This document shows, in pieces, positions 62,821-64,000 of a stretch of 64,000 nucleotides of DNA. This DNA comes from Vagococcus carniphilus (GTDB taxonomy: Bacteria; Bacillota; Bacilli; Lactobacillales; Vagococcaceae): assembly GCF_014397115.1 (NCBI RefSeq), contig NZ_CP060720.1, positions 2,372,001-2,436,000 of the forward strand, in the 5' to 3' direction. The notes below the pieces were generated by a model. The model was not told the origin of the DNA. It worked only from the letters and a program-made list of their open reading frames with translations, and searched no databases. The translations under genes and the position numbers were made by a program. Position 1 is the first letter of the stretch. Every line of letters starts with the position of its first letter.

Positions 62821-62959
62821 TGACTTATAAACACACCTCGAAAAGTATTATTTTTTTCATTAACTATAAATTATTCAGGTAATTACTGGTTAACATAACT
62901 GATAATTATACTAAATTAATTTATCAGTGATATAATATATTATACGAGGAGTGATTATC

Positions 62960-63174
62960 ATGGATAAAAAAATTATCAAAGGATTAGGATTTTTTTAATT
63001 TTAATAGCATGTATTATTCTTTTAAGTATGAATAATTTTATATTTCCAATAATAGAAGATGGATCAATAGACACTGGAGAATACTATTTAAGAATTTTTA
63101 TTAACGCACTAAGGTTTATAGTATTAGCAATTATTTCAAGTTCTATAGGTATTAAATTGTTATTTAAAGACTAG
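62960..63174 (+). pseudogene. Frameshifted small membrane protein gene (homopolymer T tract)
   Basis: ATG at 62960 follows ACGAGGAGTG. It reads MDKKIIKGLGFF and hits a stop inside a T7 run (about 62990-62996). With one added T the frame continues LILIACIILLSMNNF and on to TAG at 63172-63174, giving a 71-aa protein with two membrane segments. The single-base change could be a mutation, a phase-variable switch or a sequencing error. Confidence 0.65.
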
Positions 63175-63491
63175 GTTAACATTGTAAAATTTAACCCAAG
63201 AAATTGATACATCAAGAATTCAAACTGCTACTTTGTAAATTCTTATTTTATTTTCTTAGTGAATTTTTATCACTTTCAATTAATCAAACTACCTCACCGA
63301 TCAAAATTTAGTTCTATCCGTTCAATCCATTGTCCACTCATCTTATCTAAAAAACTTAGAAACATCCTCTAACAATTCAATTTGTCAATCTTATTTTTGG
63401 TTTTGGCTACTTACTCCAGCATATGAATTTTATAATAATTCAATGCACAACTTAAATATCTTGTTCTGATTTACTTTAATTATAAAAAAAT
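63175..63491. other. Non-coding or decayed sequence
   Basis: No open frame longer than a few dozen codons and no clear regulatory motif. Short minus-strand fragments resemble coding sequence with many stops, so it may be remains of a gene. Confidence 0.4.
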
Positions 63492-63541
63492 AAAACTAGT
63501 GATGAGTAATCAGCTTCTATGATTATTCACCACTAGTTTAA
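63492..63541. terminator. Hairpin (AAACTAGTGATGAGTAATC / GATTATTCACCACTAGTTT)
   Basis: Two near-complementary arms of about 19 bases around a short loop. On the minus strand an A/T-rich stretch with T runs follows, so it may terminate the flippase gene whose stop is 180 bases upstream. Confidence 0.6.
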
Positions 63542-63600
63542 CTCACAGTAATTAGTTTGCTTTTCAATTTCAATATAAGATGTTCTGTGTACACTAATCG

Positions 63601-63713
63601 TTTCAATTAGGAAAAAATTTGTTGAATCCCTTCTTCAAAAATAGTTTTCTTTTTTAGAAACCATAGTTGTTTCTATCTGCTTTAGCAAATACATTTCTGT
63701 AATATTTAGCTAA
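63601..63713. repeat. Degenerate repeat, right copy (with 61378-61492)
   Basis: See the left copy. Small indels alter the frame, and here a sixth T changes IFPN-stop to IFS-stop on the minus strand. It lies directly downstream of the truncated flippase gene. Confidence 0.6.
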
Positions 63714-63721
63714 TTCCTAGA

Positions 63722-64000
63722 TCACCTGCTTTTAAAAGCTAGGTAATACTTTTTAGCTGTTTTTCTAAAAACAATAATTCCATAAACAAATACTCCAATA
63801 CTTGCAATAATACTGGAGTAAAGAAGACTGGATAACCATGAATCTATATTGAAAAATTGTTTTAAACTTTGAGCAAAAATAAAACAGATAATTCCCATTA
63901 CAAAACTTCCTATAAGCACTCTAGTAATATTTGAACGAACATAATATAACGGCATTATTCTATATTTAGTTGTTAATCTCTTATAGGCTAATACCGTTAC
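63722..64000 (-). CDS. Polysaccharide flippase-like membrane protein, C-terminal end (cut by window edge)
   Basis: The frame is open to the right edge, giving 92 visible residues. VLIGSFVMGIICFIFAQSL and LLYSSIIASIGVFVYGIIVF form two membrane helices with a short basic tail, as at the C terminus of Wzx/MurJ-type flippases. ATG at 63955 is probably internal. The identity rests on pattern and is uncertain without the rest of the gene. Confidence 0.5.
   Translation of the reverse strand, partial: VTVLAYKRLTTKYRIMPLYYVRSNITRVLIGSFVMGIICFIFAQSLKQFFNIDSWLSSLLYSSIIASIGVFVYGIIVFRKTAKKYYLAFKSR

Noticed and set aside
1-64000. CRISPR arrays, tRNA or rRNA genes, insertion sequences
   Set aside because: No regularly spaced repeats, cloverleaf-like sequences or transposase reading frames were found on either strand.

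Overview
The window is low-GC Firmicutes DNA. Strong AGGAGG-type ribosome sites precede most genes, GTG and TTG starts are used, and coding is tightly packed on the minus strand. Gene order in the ethanolamine block, with EutV/EutW control, resembles Enterococcus-type Lactobacillales. That assignment is inference; no rRNA or other marker gene is present. UGA is read as selenocysteine in at least three genes, so the host must have Sec machinery (selA/B/C/D), none of which lies in the window.

Region 1 (about 1-23,060, all minus strand) is a single long tetrapyrrole operon. It starts at a cobalamin riboswitch with a terminator (22,779-23,060). It encodes a CblT-like ECF S component, CobD, PduX, the anaerobic cbi corrin-ring genes (A, B, C, D, E, T, F, G, H, J, K, L), a CobA-HemD fusion, the CbiMNQO cobalt transporter, CbiP, a PduO-type adenosyltransferase and precorrin-2 dehydrogenase. 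It then runs into hemA, hemC, hemD and hemB (cut by the window edge). The nucleotide-loop genes cobU, cobS, cobT and cobC are absent here.

Region 2 (23,194-44,136) is an ethanolamine utilisation and bacterial microcompartment (BMC) locus. The minus-strand set runs from an Old-Yellow-Enzyme-like oxidoreductase through a second eutS, eutP, a PduO-type adenosyltransferase, eutG, eutS, eutV, eutW, eutA, eutB, eutC, eutL, two BMC shell genes, eutE, eutD (PduL type), eutN, eutH, eutQ and eutJ to a GNAT gene. PduS- and PduT-like genes (Fe-S flavoprotein and Fe-S shell protein) are divergent on the plus strand. I can read the regulation from sequence: a cobalamin riboswitch followed by ANTAR-type hairpins and a terminator (an EutX/Rli55-like element) upstream of eutG, and further hairpin-plus-terminator leaders before eutA, before eutG and before the oxidoreductase. 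A perfect 7-1-7 Fur-type palindrome lies between the divergent promoters.

Region 3 (44,214-50,000) is an AT-rich three-gene cassette on the minus strand: a TM2/TerB-domain protein, a BREX-type (BrxD/DUF2791-like) ATPase and an Lhr/BrxHI-like helicase. It sits between two metabolic operons and is a candidate DNA-processing or anti-phage system.

Region 4 (50,096-58,540) is a selenocysteine-dependent glycine reductase operon: candidate small selenoprotein, grdX, grdE, grdA, grdB, trxB, trxA, a second nearly identical grdA, grdC and grdD. It reduces glycine to acetyl phosphate and ammonia with electrons from thioredoxin. Both this operon and the eut locus yield acetyl phosphate, so the two may feed the same ATP-forming step. 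The most novel item is a 44-codon reading frame upstream of grdX with an in-frame UGA and a bacterial SECIS-like hairpin.

Region 5 (58,672-64,000) holds an alpha/beta hydrolase, a UPF0173 hydrolase, truA, a YbaK-family deacylase, two short membrane-protein genes (one frameshifted), a decayed acetyltransferase, a pair of degenerate repeats and the C-terminal end of a probable polysaccharide flippase. It looks like a decaying accessory stretch.
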